Positions 39,431-49,518 of a stretch of DNA of 64,000 nt are shown piece after piece (the stretch's first letter is position 1; each line of letters begins with the position of its first letter). A model generated the notes under the pieces. It searched no databases and was not told where the DNA came from. It saw only the letters and a list, made by a program, of their open reading frames with translations. The DNA comes from Dictyobacter aurantiacus (GTDB taxonomy: Bacteria; Chloroflexota; Ktedonobacteria; Ktedonobacterales; Ktedonobacteraceae), in contig NZ_BIFQ01000001.1 of the NCBI RefSeq assembly GCF_003967515.1, positions 3,534,001 to 3,598,000 of the forward strand. Direction: 5' to 3'. A program made the translations under genes and the position numbers.

Positions 39431-40573
39431 ATGTCTGTCTCCCAACATGATTGGTCATTGCACCGCAAGGGTCAGATCGACCAGGAGCGCCACAAGGAAA
39501 AAATTCGCGAAGCGGTCAAGAAGAACCTTGGCGATATTGTCAGCGAAGAAAGTATCATCCTCTCCGATGGCAAAAAAAACGTTCGCATCCCGATCCGCTC
39601 GCTTGAAGAATATAATTTTCGCTATGATTTTGGTCGGCAGCAGCACGCCGGTCAGGGTAACGGCAAGAGTAAAGTAGGCGACGTCGTCGCGCAAGAGCCG
39701 AAACCGGGTAAGGGTAAAAAAGGGGAAGCAGGGAAAGAGGCCGGTTACGATTACTATGAAGCAGAGATCTCAATGGAAGAGCTGGCGGCTCTGATCTTTG
39801 AGGATCTCGGCCTTCCCAATCTGGAGCAGAAGCGGCAGCAGGAGATGCAGACCGAGGCGGTCCGCTTCACCGACGTGCGCAAGAAGGGGGCCATGGCCAA
39901 CCTGGATAAGAAGCGCACGATTATGGAGAATATCAAGCGCAACGCGGCCAAGGGCGAGCCCGAGTTTAAGGATATCAAATCTGACGACCTGCGCTTTAAG
40001 GTCTGGGAACCCACCATCAAATATCAGTCAAACGCCGTTGTAATCGCTATGATGGACGTTTCAGGCTCAATGGGTGAATTCGAGAAGTATATCGCGCGCA
40101 GCTTCTACTTCTGGATGGTGCGTTTCCTGCGTACAAAATATAACAATGTGCACATCGTCTTTATCAGTCACCATACCGAGGCCAAAGAGGTGACTGAAGA
40201 AGAGTTCTTCCACAAAGGCGAGAGCGGCGGTACCCAGGTATCCTCGGCCTATGAACTGGCGCTGCAGATCATTCAGGAGCGTTACAATCCGAACGACTGG
40301 AACATCTATCCTTTCCACTTTTCGGATGGAGATAATCTGCCCTGGGACAATGATCGCTGTGTACAGCTGGTCAATAAGCTGATGGAGCAGTGCAACATTT
40401 TCGGCTACGGCGAGATCCGTGAGGGCCACTATCGTTCTCCTAGCACGCTGATGTCGGCATACAACAAAATCAATGACAAGAAGTTCATTCCTGTTACCAT
40501 ATCGGATAAAAAAGAGGTCTATCCCGCGCTGCGCAAGTTTTTTGCCCAGCGTGATCCTGTACCAGGCAGGTAG
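39431..40573 (+). CDS. yhbH: YhbH/YeaH-type DUF444 protein with a VWA-like domain
   Basis: A 380-residue DUF444 protein. N-terminal blocks are SLHRKGQIDQERHKEKIREA and IRSLEEYNFRYDF. The metal-site motif VMMDVSGSMGEF-like (MMDVSGSMGE, near residue 210) marks the von Willebrand A fold. It is a partner of PrkA in sporulation and stress. ATG 39431 has AAGGAG upstream; the open frame extends to 39350. It starts 131 bases after prkA and ends 17 bases before spoVR. Confidence 0.93.
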   Translation: MSVSQHDWSLHRKGQIDQERHKEKIREAVKKNLGDIVSEESIILSDGKKNVRIPIRSLEEYNFRYDFGRQQHAGQGNGKSKVGDVVAQEPKPGKGKKGEAGKEAGYDYYEAEISMEELAALIFEDLGLPNLEQKRQQEMQTEAVRFTDVRKKGAMANLDKKRTIMENIKRNAAKGEPEFKDIKSDDLRFKVWEPTIKYQSNAVVIAMMDVSGSMGEFEKYIARSFYFWMVRFLRTKYNNVHIVFISHHTEAKEVTEEEFFHKGESGGTQVSSAYELALQIIQERYNPNDWNIYPFHFSDGDNLPWDNDRCVQLVNKLMEQCNIFGYGEIREGHYRSPSTLMSAYNKINDKKFIPVTISDKKEVYPALRKFFAQRDPVPGR

Positions 40574-40590
40574 ATTCAGGAGGTTCTTGC

Positions 40591-42036
40591 ATGAATAATG
40601 TTGCTCACAGCGACATTGAGCGCCTGCGCGATGGCATAGATGCAGCATGGGAAGAGGCCAGAAAATTTGGCCTCGATCCTTTTCCAACGCATTTCGAGCT
40701 GGTCCCTGCGTCTATCATGTATGAGTTCGCCTCCTATAGCCTCCCGGGACGCTTCAGCCACTGGACCCATGGGAAGGCGTTTTATCGGCAGAAGATGCAG
40801 TATGACCTCGGGCTGAGCAAGATCTATGAGATGGTGGTCAACACAAATCCCAGCTATGCTTTCCTGATGGATATGAACAATTTGCTGCAAAATACCTTTG
40901 TGGCGGCTCATGTCTTTGGCCATACCGACTTCTTCAAAAATAATGCCTACTTCCAGCACACCTCGCGCCGCATGATCGATAAGGTCAGTATACACGCTGA
41001 ACGTATCGCCAAGTACGAATTTGACCATGGCAAGGATGAGGTCGAGCGCTACCTGGATGCGGTGCTCTCAATCCAGGAGCACATCGACTATAATCTCTTG
41101 CTAAACAAGGAAGAGTCTGTTGATGCTGAGGAGGGCGGTAAGACGCCCAGTACCGAGTTCGATGATATATGGGGTCTGGAGGATCGGGCGAAGAAGGCGG
41201 AAGAGGAGCGCGAGCGCAAGTCTGGCAAGCCACCAAAGTTTCCAGAGAAGCCCGAGAAAGATCTTCTGCTGTTCCTGATCCATCACTCTCCGCACCTGGA
41301 GCCCTGGCAACGGGATGTGATAGAGATTGTACGTACCGAGATGCTCTACTTTATCCCACAGATGCAGACCAAGGTGATGAATGAGGGCTGGGCCTCGATC
41401 TGGCACTCGCGCATTATGCGCCAACTGGGCGATCGGGGGGTTATTACCGACTCTGAGACGGTCGAGTTCGCGCAGCTGCACTCCGGCGTCCTGACGCCCT
41501 CGCGCACCTCGCTCAATCCGTACTACATCGGCTTTAAGATCTTCGAAGATATCGAGCGCCGTTGGGATAATCCTACCCGCGAGGAACAGGATCGGCTGGG
41601 CCGTAAGCCGGGCCAGGGTAAGCAGAAGATCTTTGAGGTGCGTGAACTGGATAACGATGTCTCGTTCTTGCGCAACTACCTGACCGAGGACCTGGTGAAG
41701 GATCTTGACCTCTATCTGTACAAGAAAGAGGGCGATGAGTGGGTGATCGCCGAAAAGAACTGGCAGAAGGTACGCGATACCATTGTGGCCAATATGACCA
41801 ACTTTGGTCATCCCTACCTGGTGGTCGATAACGGCGATTATCATGGCAATCGCGAACTGTACCTCACCCATCTTTTCGAGGGCCAGGAACTGGATCTTAA
41901 CTATGCCGAGAAGACCCTGCAGCATGTCTACATGCTCTGGGGCCGTCCCGTGCACCTGGAGACCGTCTACGAGGGCAAGCGTATCCTGCTCACCTACGAT
42001 GGTGAACGCAATAGCAAGAGCACGCTCGAGAAATAA
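40591..42036 (+). CDS. spoVR: SpoVR/YcgB family protein
   Basis: A 481-residue SpoVR protein with the family blocks FELVPASIMYEFASYSLPGR, HWTHGKAFYR, HVFGHTDFFKNN, MNEGWASIWHSRIM and RSRNSK-like end residues. SpoVR is needed for spore cortex in Bacillus; its biochemistry is unsettled. AGGAGG precedes the ATG. It is the last gene of prkA-yhbH-spoVR and is followed by a 60-base perfect palindrome. Confidence 0.95.
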   Translation: MNNVAHSDIERLRDGIDAAWEEARKFGLDPFPTHFELVPASIMYEFASYSLPGRFSHWTHGKAFYRQKMQYDLGLSKIYEMVVNTNPSYAFLMDMNNLLQNTFVAAHVFGHTDFFKNNAYFQHTSRRMIDKVSIHAERIAKYEFDHGKDEVERYLDAVLSIQEHIDYNLLLNKEESVDAEEGGKTPSTEFDDIWGLEDRAKKAEEERERKSGKPPKFPEKPEKDLLLFLIHHSPHLEPWQRDVIEIVRTEMLYFIPQMQTKVMNEGWASIWHSRIMRQLGDRGVITDSETVEFAQLHSGVLTPSRTSLNPYYIGFKIFEDIERRWDNPTREEQDRLGRKPGQGKQKIFEVRELDNDVSFLRNYLTEDLVKDLDLYLYKKEGDEWVIAEKNWQKVRDTIVANMTNFGHPYLVVDNGDYHGNRELYLTHLFEGQELDLNYAEKTLQHVYMLWGRPVHLETVYEGKRILLTYDGERNSKSTLEK

Positions 42037-42040
42037 AAAA

Positions 42041-42100
42041 CTGGTAGAACACAAACGCGCTGGTCGCTCATGAGCGACCAGCGCGTTTGTGTTCTACCAG
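42041..42100. terminator. 60-base perfect palindrome between spoVR and the sulfite-oxidase-like gene
   Basis: Arms 42041-42070 and 42071-42100 are exact complements with no loop. It starts five bases after the spoVR stop and includes the stop codon (42094-42096) of the convergent gene. It probably terminates both transcripts. Confidence 0.93.
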
Positions 42101-42702
42101 TAGCGTTCTTCTTTCCAGGGATTGGCCCGGTTGTGGTAGCCGCGCTGTTCCCAGAAGCCGGGGCGATCGCGCTCCATGAACTCCAGACCATCCAACCACT
42201 TGGCGCTTTTATAGGCATACAGCTTGGGCACCAGCAAACGCACCGGACCGCCATGATCCGGCTCCAGAGGCTGTCCATCATGCTTCAGGACGATCATCAC
42301 ATCCTCGTCGTCCAGATTCTGCAATGGAAGGTTGGTTGTGTAGCCGGTCCATGAGTGCGCCATTACAAAGTGGGCCTCGGGCAGCGGTTTGACGCGCTGC
42401 AAGATCTCACGGATGTGCACGCCTTCCCAGGTGTTATCGTAGCGGCTCCAGGTGGTGACGCAATGGAAGTCCGACGTCATGGTGGTGCGCGGTAGGGCCA
42501 GGAATTCGTCCCAGCTGAGCTCCAGAGGCTGCTCTACCAGGCCGTTGATCTTTAGCTTCCAATCGTTTGGAATCCCACTCGGGGTGCGTTCATAGCTTAA
42601 GACCGGCCATTTTTTTGTCAGATATTGTCCGGGCGGCAGGCGATCCAGACCATCTGGCCTCTTCTCCATCGGTGCGTTTGATTTTTTTCCAAACAAATTC
42701 AT
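42094..42702 (-). CDS. Sulfite-oxidase-like molybdopterin oxidoreductase
   Basis: A 202-residue protein with the Mo-pterin binding fold of the sulfite oxidase/MsrP family. Cys81 in SDFHCVTTWS would coordinate the metal. Further blocks are WKLKINGLVEQPLELSWDEF, WEGVHIREIL, AHSWTGYTTNLPL and LLVPKLYAYKSAKWL. There is no twin-arginine signal or haem domain, so a cytoplasmic enzyme is likely; the substrate is unknown. AAGGAG precedes the ATG. Its stop codon lies inside the palindrome shared with spoVR. Confidence 0.9.
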   Translation of the reverse strand: MNLFGKKSNAPMEKRPDGLDRLPPGQYLTKKWPVLSYERTPSGIPNDWKLKINGLVEQPLELSWDEFLALPRTTMTSDFHCVTTWSRYDNTWEGVHIREILQRVKPLPEAHFVMAHSWTGYTTNLPLQNLDDEDVMIVLKHDGQPLEPDHGGPVRLLVPKLYAYKSAKWLDGLEFMERDRPGFWEQRGYHNRANPWKEERYW

Positions 42703-43005
42703 GTCCAGCGACTCCTTGTCTAATTAGACCTATCATATCATTCGTTATCTACCACTATGGCTGATCACAAAATGAAGATGGTTACGCTTACAATTGTGAG
42801 TAGCATCCGTTATTTTATCTGATAGGAATAGATACGTTTTAACGGAGCTATTTTTTCGGCCCTGTTGATGAGCGCATTGTAGATGGCATAATGGTTGTAG
42901 GCCAAATCATGATATACTCTGGATGAAGAACGCATCCTGTTCTGACATCCCATTGAAGGCGGTTTTGCTGGTCGCCAACCATTGTAATGTTTAGGATAAA
43001 AGAAG
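42703..43005. other. Divergent intergenic region before prmC
   Basis: About 300 bases. A TATACT (42913-42918) could be the -10 for prmC; no good -35 was found. No gene or long repeat is seen. Confidence 0.35.
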
Positions 43006-43875
43006 ATGACAACGTTGCGGGAGGCATTGGCGCAGGGAGCACAGACTCTGGCCCGGGCCGATATTCAAGGAACGCGCCTGGAGGCACAGGTGCTGCTGGG
43101 GGAAGTGCTGGGTATGGATCGTTCGCGCCTGCTGGCCTATCCTGACCAGGTGCTGACGCGTGAGCAGGAGCAGCTTTACCACAGCTATCTTCAGCGGCGC
43201 GGCGCCCATGAGCCGGTGGCATATATCGTGGGCCACAAAGGATTTTATGGGTTGGACTTCCTGGTAGACCGGCGCGTGCTTATCCCACGACCTGAAACTG
43301 AACTGCTGGTGGAGGCGGCCCTGCAAGAGATCGATCAACGCCTCGCCAGCGGAACGATACCCGTGGTGGCCGATATCGGTACCGGCAGCGGCGCTATCCC
43401 TATCAGCGTGGCGGTGAACGAGCCGCGTCTCCCCTATATCTATGCCTGCGATATTTCTCCAGAGGCCCTTGAAGTGACGCGTCAGAACTGTGAGCGTCAT
43501 CATGTGACTGACCGCGTGCGTTTATTAGAGGGAGACCTGCTGGCACCTTTACCTGAAGTGGTCGATGTGCTACTCGCTAATCTGCCTTACGTTGGAGAGC
43601 ATGAGCGGAGCGATATGACCGCGGATGTAGTGGGCTATGAACCGTCGTTGGCTCTGTTCAGTGGCCCACATGGGCTAGACCTCTTGTATCGATTCTGCAA
43701 AGATGCGCACGCTTCTGGTACCTTGAAAAGAGGAGGTGTGATGCTGTTGGAGATCGGCTATCAACAATGTGAGCCGTTGACACACTTTCTCCATGGGCTC
43801 TGGCCACAGGCTGCTATCCATTGCCAGAAAGACTACGCCGGCTGGGATCGCCTGGTACACGTTCGCCTGCCGTAA
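43006..43875 (+). CDS. prmC: Release factor glutamine methyltransferase PrmC, NLPY form
   Basis: A 289-residue N5-glutamine methyltransferase that modifies the GGQ motif of peptide chain release factors. The N-terminal helical domain leads to GHKGFYGLDFLVDRRVLIPRPETELLVE, the PrmC signature. SAM motif I is VADIGTGSGAI (about 121-131). The catalytic N-P-P-Y is N-L-P-Y here (ANLPYV, about 191-196). Weak AGGATAAAAGAAG precedes the ATG. No prfA is adjacent. Confidence 0.92.
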   Translation: MTTLREALAQGAQTLARADIQGTRLEAQVLLGEVLGMDRSRLLAYPDQVLTREQEQLYHSYLQRRGAHEPVAYIVGHKGFYGLDFLVDRRVLIPRPETELLVEAALQEIDQRLASGTIPVVADIGTGSGAIPISVAVNEPRLPYIYACDISPEALEVTRQNCERHHVTDRVRLLEGDLLAPLPEVVDVLLANLPYVGEHERSDMTADVVGYEPSLALFSGPHGLDLLYRFCKDAHASGTLKRGGVMLLEIGYQQCEPLTHFLHGLWPQAAIHCQKDYAGWDRLVHVRLP

Positions 43876-43963
43876 CAGGGCATGCGTAATCAGGCGAAGA
43901 AAAAGGCGCGTCTTTGCGTTTTCTTAACGAGAGCCGTATAATTGGACGCATTGATGGGGCGCA

Positions 43964-45361
43964 ATGTTGCTTCCCATCGTTATGTTATTAACCACCATTT
44001 TAGGGGGCATATTCATGGTTCTGGCGCATGTCCTATATAGCCAGCCAATCTTTTCGCTATTATCTACCTTTATTATTCATGCGGACCATCCGAATGTAAG
44101 TCTGGTTTTATTGCTGGCTGGCGCGATCTGCGCATTCATACTGTCGTATCTGCTGATCTTTGCAGTTATTAAATTAAGCAAGCGCTACTCACTGGTCCGC
44201 AGGACCGAGCCTGGTCGCAAACAGGACACCGTGTCTCGACTGGGTGGTGTGCCCATCTTCATCGCCTTTGTCATCTCGGCGTTGATCTTCTACATCCACA
44301 ATCCCGATCTGCAGCAAAAGGAGATCATCATTTTCTGGCTCTTCCTGGCTGCTGCTACTTTGATTGTGGCGGTGCATGCGTATGACGATGTGCGGCCTCT
44401 GAAGCCGCTGCCCAAATTGCTGGCCCAGACCATCGCGGTCATTATCGTGATGGGCCCCTTCATCAATGGCAAATTTAATGGCGTGCTGCTCTTCGGCTTT
44501 GGCAATCCATTTCAGTCTCTCTCTACCGGCGTTGTGCCTTTTTATCATGGCAGTACCGTCAACATCTTTATCAATAGCACCGATATTCGTCTGCTCGCCA
44601 TTCCTGCCGTCATCTTCACCTGGTTCTGGATGGTCGGGATGATGAATACCGTCAACCTGATCGATGGCCTGGATGGATTAGCCGGTGGCGTGGTGGCGAT
44701 TACCGCTATCTGTATCGCCATTACCAGCTGGGTCCTGCAGCAATATACGATTGCTGTGTTGTGCTCCATCTTTGCCGGTGCGGTGCTGGGATTTTTGCCG
44801 CATAACTGGAATCCCGCCAAAATATTTATGGGTGATAGCGGCTCGCAGTTTTTAGGACTGTCACTGGCTGTCCTCTCGATCATGGGAGGTGCTAAAATCG
44901 CCCTTGCATTGATGGTGCTGGGAGTTCCCATTCTGGATGTGGCGATTGTCATTATTAACCGCGTGCGCCGTGGTCAGCATCCTTTGCACTATGATCGCAC
45001 CCACCTCCACTATCGCTTGCAGGCTACCGGTCTGAGCGTCAGGCAGATCTGCTATATCTTCTATGGCTTGACTATCCTCTTTGGTGCGTTGGCCCTCTCC
45101 TTTGGCCACTTCTTCAAGCTGATCGGTATTATCCTGGTCATGCTTGTGATGGCTGGTCTGATCGTCTGGATCGACTCGCGCCAGCAACAGCGCGGCCTGC
45201 CAATTAAACTGGACAAATCCGATCCCGGCAAAAATGGTCCTGCCAGTATCGTACCAATCACTGAAGACCCGGTCACAGATGGTCCGCCTAATCATCAAGA
45301 GCCCGGTCAAGATGGAGAACCGGTCGCCCACCATCCCTCCCACATTTCATCGTCATCGTAG
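43964..45361 (+). CDS. WecA/TagO/MraY-family phosphoglycosyltransferase
   Basis: A 465-residue polytopic enzyme that moves a sugar-1-phosphate from a UDP-sugar to undecaprenyl phosphate. Motifs are SRLGGVPIF, the catalytic DD in HAYDDVRPLKPLPKLL, NLIDGLDGLAGG, NPAKIFMGDSGSQFLG and DRTHLHYRL. These place it in the WecA/TagO branch rather than MraY. About eleven membrane segments are seen; the C-terminal 70 residues are soluble and low in complexity. It follows prmC after 88 bases. The start has only a weak GGGG site. Confidence 0.88.
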   Translation: MLLPIVMLLTTILGGIFMVLAHVLYSQPIFSLLSTFIIHADHPNVSLVLLLAGAICAFILSYLLIFAVIKLSKRYSLVRRTEPGRKQDTVSRLGGVPIFIAFVISALIFYIHNPDLQQKEIIIFWLFLAAATLIVAVHAYDDVRPLKPLPKLLAQTIAVIIVMGPFINGKFNGVLLFGFGNPFQSLSTGVVPFYHGSTVNIFINSTDIRLLAIPAVIFTWFWMVGMMNTVNLIDGLDGLAGGVVAITAICIAITSWVLQQYTIAVLCSIFAGAVLGFLPHNWNPAKIFMGDSGSQFLGLSLAVLSIMGGAKIALALMVLGVPILDVAIVIINRVRRGQHPLHYDRTHLHYRLQATGLSVRQICYIFYGLTILFGALALSFGHFFKLIGIILVMLVMAGLIVWIDSRQQQRGLPIKLDKSDPGKNGPASIVPITEDPVTDGPPNHQEPGQDGEPVAHHPSHISSSS

Positions 45362-45410
45362 GTTCAGCCCTTGCAGGCGCTTCCTGCTTCTGAGCATAAC
45401 AGGAGTCCAT

Positions 45411-45462
45411 TATATAATGATGCAGCAGGTGCGCAGTTGCGCACCTGCTGCATCATTATATA
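45411..45462. terminator. Perfect 25-bp hairpin between convergent genes
   Basis: Arms 45411-45435 and 45438-45462 are exact complements around a 2-base loop, lying between the WecA-like stop and the uvrA stop. A GC-rich stretch (45468-45530) follows. Confidence 0.9.
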
Positions 45463-45534
45463 AAATCCGTTGCGGCCGCGCATGCGGACGCCCGTGCGGG
45501 GGCGCTCACGCACCGCCGTGTGCTGATCAGCGTC

Positions 45535-48500
45535 CTAATTGGGGACGCTGGTCAGCACGCGGCGGCTCTTATTCTCGACCTCTTCGTTGAGCATGCGCTT
45601 CAGGAAGTGGCCGGTATACGACTTTTTGTTTGCTGCCACCTCTTCAGGTGTGCCCTCGGCAATAATGGTGCCGCCGGCGTCTCCACCTTCAGGCCCTAGG
45701 TCGATCAGCCAGTCGGCGCTCTTGATCACATCCAGGTTATGTTCGATGACGACGATGGTGTTGCCCGCGTCTACCAGGCGCTGCAGAACATTCAGCAGAC
45801 GTTCCACGTCGGCGAAGTGCAGCCCCGTCGTTGGCTCGTCCAGGATGTACATGGTGCGTCCCGTGGCTCTACGCGAGAGCTCGGTGGCCAGCTTGACGCG
45901 CTGCGCCTCACCACCTGACAAAGTGGTAGCTGGCTGCCCCAGGCGCATGTAGCCCAGACCGACATCGTACAGGGTCTTCATCTTGTTCTGGATCGAAGGC
46001 ACGTTGGAGAAGAAGTCTTGCGCCTCCTCCACCGTCATGTCGAGTACGTCTGAGATCGTCTTGCCTTTGTAGTGGATCTCCAAAGCCTCGCGGTTATAGC
46101 GTTTGCCCTGACAGACCTCACACGGCACGTAGACGTCTGGCAGGAAGTTCATCTCGATCTTGACGATACCTTCACCGCGACAGGCCTCACAGCGTCCACC
46201 TTTGACGTTAAAGGAGAAGCGTCCGGCCTGGTAGCCACGTATCCTTGCCTCCGGCACCTGGGCGAATAGTTCGCGAATGCTGGTAAAGGCGTTGGTATAG
46301 GTGGCCGGATTCGAGCGTGGTGTGCGCCCAATCGGCGACTGGTCGATATCAATCACCTTGTCCAGGTGCTCAAGCCCCTCAATGCTATCGTGCTGGCCCG
46401 GCTTTTGATGGGAGCGGAAGAAGTGCTGTGAGAGTTTGCGATACAGGATATCGGTGATCAAGGTACTCTTGCCAGACCCCGATACGCCGGTGATGGCGAC
46501 AAATTTGCCCAGCGGAATACTCACATCCACGTTTTTCAGGTTGTTCTCCCTGGCACCCCGGATCGTCAGGGAGTTGCCATTGCCCTCACGGCGTTCCTGG
46601 GGTATCTCGATGCGACGCCGATGCGAGAGATAATCGCCCGTGACCGAGTTGGTATTGGCCACAATCTCATCATAGGTGCCCGCGGCCACCACATGCCCAC
46701 CATGCTCACCAGCTCCCGGACCGATATCGATGATATAGTCGGCGGCGCGCATAGTATCCTCATCATGCTCGACCACCAGCAGGGTGTTGCCCAGGTTACG
46801 CAGCCGCTCCAGCGTATGGATCAGCCGATCATTGTCCCTCTGGTGCAGGCCAATGCTGGGTTCATCCAGGATGTAGAGCACTCCCATCAGCCCCGAGCCG
46901 ATCTGCGTGGCCAGGCGGATACGCTGGGCCTCGCCTCCGGAGAGGCTGGTGGCTGAGCGATCCAGGGTCAGATAGTCCAGGCCAACATCCAGCAAGAACT
47001 GGATGCGCGCGCGGATCTCTTTGAGGACCTGGCGCGCGATGAAGCGCTCACGCTCACTCAGCGTGCTCAGCAGCAGAGGACCCCTGGTGGGAATCGGCGT
47101 CAATGGATCGCCGAGCAGGGAGCCATTGCCGGTGGCTTTTTTGCCGTTGCTCTTTCCTTTGCCGTTGGCGACGACATGGGTGACCGGAGGCGTTACCTCG
47201 GCCGTTCCATTCTCAAGCTCATGGAAGAAGGCCTGGGTGCGCGAGATAGCCAGGCGCGTCACCTGTACGATGTTGCGTCCACCTACCGTGACGGCCAGGG
47301 CCTCCGGCTTCAGACGTGCCCCGTGACAATCAGGACACAGCCGGGCCGACATATAGTTCTCGATGTCCTCGCGTACACCCTCGCTCTCGGTCTGTTTATA
47401 GCGACGATCCAGATTAGGAATCACCCCTTCAAAGTTGGTGGTGTACGTTTTGGTATGCCCATGCTGCGGCGTATAGCGGATGCTCAGGGGCTCATCATCC
47501 CCATAGAGCAGCTTCTGCTGCACTTCGGGACTTAACTCTTTCCATGGTTTATTGAGATCAAACTCATAGCGCCGGGCCAGCGCCTCCAGGGTCGCCATAT
47601 ACCACTGGCTGCCATTGACTACCTTGTTCCACGGCGCGATCGCGCCCTGCAGAATGCTCAGGTCGGGATTGGTCACAATCAACTCGGTGTCGATCTCTAG
47701 CTGTGTTCCCAGACCTGTGCAGGTGGGACAGGCTCCGTGTGGACTGTTAAAGCTGAAGGTGCGTGGCGCGATCTCTGGCAGGCTGATCCCACAATAGACG
47801 CAGGAGGCCTTCTCGGAGAACAGAATCTCCTCACCATCCACCACCGCCACCAGTACCACACCGTTACCCAGCTTCAGTGTCGTCTCCAGCGAATCAGAGA
47901 GGCGCTGGCGGAAGGCTGGATCCACCTCCTCGTGTACGATGGCTGAAATGGCCGGTTCGGCGATGCCGCTCTCATCCACATGCGATTCTTTGGCGGCATT
48001 GACCTCGTAGAGAGCTACCGGCTCCGCCACTTTTTTCAGCGGGGCGCTTCCATTCTGCCCATCTTCATGCGCCTGTTTCTTCTGTTTGCGGATGATCAGA
48101 CGGTCTACCACCACCTCGATGGTATGCTTCTTCTGCTTATCCAGTTCGATCTCATCGCTGAGATCCATAATCTTGCCATCCACACGCACACGAACGTAGC
48201 CTGAACGGCGCATCTCCTCGAAGATATTTTTATATTCGCCCTTACGCCCCTGTACCAGGGGAGCAAGCAGCAGGATGCGCGAACCATCAGGCAGACTCAG
48301 GACCGCGTCGACGATCTGCTGGAGCGTCTGCTGGCTTACTTCTCGTCCACACTTAGGACAGTGCTGATGTCCGATTCTTGCGTAGAGCAGGCGCAGGTAA
48401 TCATAGATCTCCGTGACGGTGCCCACGGTTGAGCGAGGGTTATGTGAGGCCCCTTTCTGATCGATAGAGATAGCCGGGGAGAGGCCATCGATATGCTCTA

Positions 48501-48723
48501 CATCGGGCTTATCCATCTTATCCAGGAACTGGCGTGCGTACGCTGAGAGGGACTCGACATAGCGGCGCTGGCCTTCCGCGAATATGGTATCGAATGCCAG
48601 GCTACTTTTGCCTGAACCAGACAGGCCCGTAATGACGACGAGTTGATCTCGGGGAATGGTCACATCGATATTCTTCAGGTTGTGCTCGCGGGCACCACGG
48701 ATCACGATCTTATCTTGGGGCAT
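45535..48723 (-). CDS. uvrA: Excinuclease ABC subunit A
   Basis: A 1062-residue UvrA, the damage-recognition ATPase of nucleotide excision repair. The N-terminal [19 protein letters not shown] leads to Walker [10 protein letters not shown] (about 33-41). Zinc modules include [33 protein letters not shown] and CEACRGEG, then the ABC signatures [12 protein letters not shown] and [12 protein letters not shown] and Walker B ILDEPS and ILDEPT. At 1062 it exceeds the usual 940-960 residues because of two hydrophilic insertions (about residues 200-260 and 510-545). No uvrB or uvrC is nearby. Confidence 0.97.
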   Translation of the reverse strand: MPQDKIVIRGAREHNLKNIDVTIPRDQLVVITGLSGSGKSSLAFDTIFAEGQRRYVESLSAYARQFLDKMDKPDVEHIDGLSPAISIDQKGASHNPRSTVGTVTEIYDYLRLLYARIGHQHCPKCGREVSQQTLQQIVDAVLSLPDGSRILLLAPLVQGRKGEYKNIFEEMRRSGYVRVRVDGKIMDLSDEIELDKQKKHTIEVVVDRLIIRKQKKQAHEDGQNGSAPLKKVAEPVALYEVNAAKESHVDESGIAEPAISAIVHEEVDPAFRQRLSDSLETTLKLGNGVVLVAVVDGEEILFSEKASCVYCGISLPEIAPRTFSFNSPHGACPTCTGLGTQLEIDTELIVTNPDLSILQGAIAPWNKVVNGSQWYMATLEALARRYEFDLNKPWKELSPEVQQKLLYGDDEPLSIRYTPQHGHTKTYTTNFEGVIPNLDRRYKQTESEGVREDIENYMSARLCPDCHGARLKPEALAVTVGGRNIVQVTRLAISRTQAFFHELENGTAEVTPPVTHVVANGKGKSNGKKATGNGSLLGDPLTPIPTRGPLLLSTLSERERFIARQVLKEIRARIQFLLDVGLDYLTLDRSATSLSGGEAQRIRLATQIGSGLMGVLYILDEPSIGLHQRDNDRLIHTLERLRNLGNTLLVVEHDEDTMRAADYIIDIGPGAGEHGGHVVAAGTYDEIVANTNSVTGDYLSHRRRIEIPQERREGNGNSLTIRGARENNLKNVDVSIPLGKFVAITGVSGSGKSTLITDILYRKLSQHFFRSHQKPGQHDSIEGLEHLDKVIDIDQSPIGRTPRSNPATYTNAFTSIRELFAQVPEARIRGYQAGRFSFNVKGGRCEACRGEGIVKIEMNFLPDVYVPCEVCQGKRYNREALEIHYKGKTISDVLDMTVEEAQDFFSNVPSIQNKMKTLYDVGLGYMRLGQPATTLSGGEAQRVKLATELSRRATGRTMYILDEPTTGLHFADVERLLNVLQRLVDAGNTIVVIEHNLDVIKSADWLIDLGPEGGDAGGTIIAEGTPEEVAANKKSYTGHFLKRMLNEEVENKSRRVLTSVPN

Positions 48724-48892
48724 ATTCTCAAACCACCCGTTACTAACTGATTATTTTCTTCTTAAATACAAAGACACACTGTCCGCAGAGACGCCTGTCT
48801 GCCTGTATGATATCGTTTGATGTCTTTTTACACGTATATATTGTCAAGTATAGCTATCTGTCCAGCAACCAATCAGCTCAACAGCGGGAGGC

Positions 48893-48942
48893 GCAGGAGG
48901 GCCTCGCCGGCCCTCCTGCCGGGGCGTGGGGGTGTCCCCCAC
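48893..48942. repeat. GC-rich double hairpin
   Basis: GCAGGAGGGCC (48893-48903) pairs with GGCCCTCCTGC (48909-48919); then GTGGGGG (48926-48932) with CCCCCAC (48936-48942). Confidence 0.75.
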
Positions 48943-49259
48943 TATCTCTTTCTCCCCTCTCACCGCCGCAGGCGGGCATGCACTGCCCCTGGACAGAAGC
49001 ATTATGGGCGTTAATACAAACAAACGTTCCATATAACACTACTATACTTGTTCCTTTGACGTCAAGTGGTCCTGAAATAGGTCATAGGTAGGAAAAAGGC
49101 TGCATAGAATGGATGGTGTTTTGTTACTCTCATTCAAGATATTTCACTCACTTCTTCCACATATTCCACTCATAAGGGAAAACAAAACCCGCGACGGCTC
49201 TATTCCCAGGTATACATTCCGATAGATAAAGACAACAACGAACAAAAAACCCGAAACAT

Positions 49260-49301
49260 CCCCGAAAAAAGGAACGTAATCCCCGAAAAAAGGAACGTAA
49301 T
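49260..49301. repeat. Two-copy 21-bp tandem repeat
   Basis: Two exact copies of a 21-base unit that begins CCCCGAAAAAA and ends GGAACGTAAT, lying in the uvrA upstream repeat region. Confidence 0.85.
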
Positions 49302-49518
49302 CGTAGGGTCGACCTTCAACGGTCGACAGGGCTGCCAGCGCCAGCGACGGCAGCCCCCGTTCCCCCACGATCCCGTTTCCCCTGTCTTCCACGATCGCCC
49401 ACGTGGTACCCCCACGCCAACGTACCACACGCGTACCCAAAAGCATCGCATGGAGCGAGATACTCTCCACCAGGAATCCGACGATCTTGAGGACTCACCG
49501 CTACACCATTACATTAAG

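Larger units (their letters stand above)
48724..49518. other. Repeat-rich intergenic region upstream of uvrA
   Basis: About 790 bases with no convincing gene. It holds GC-rich palindromes (48893-48919, then 48926-48942), a two-copy 21-bp tandem repeat (49260-49301) and a GTCGACC/GGTCGAC inverted pair near 49309. Several open frames on the minus strand (for example 49144-49470) overlap these repeats and have repetitive sequence (YDYVPFFGDYVPFFGD), so I treat them as repeat-derived. Confidence 0.55.

Noticed and set aside
49144..49470. 108-residue open frame with a YVPFFGD duplication
   Set aside because: The duplication comes from a 21-bp tandem repeat in intergenic repeat DNA; no ribosome site or domain.
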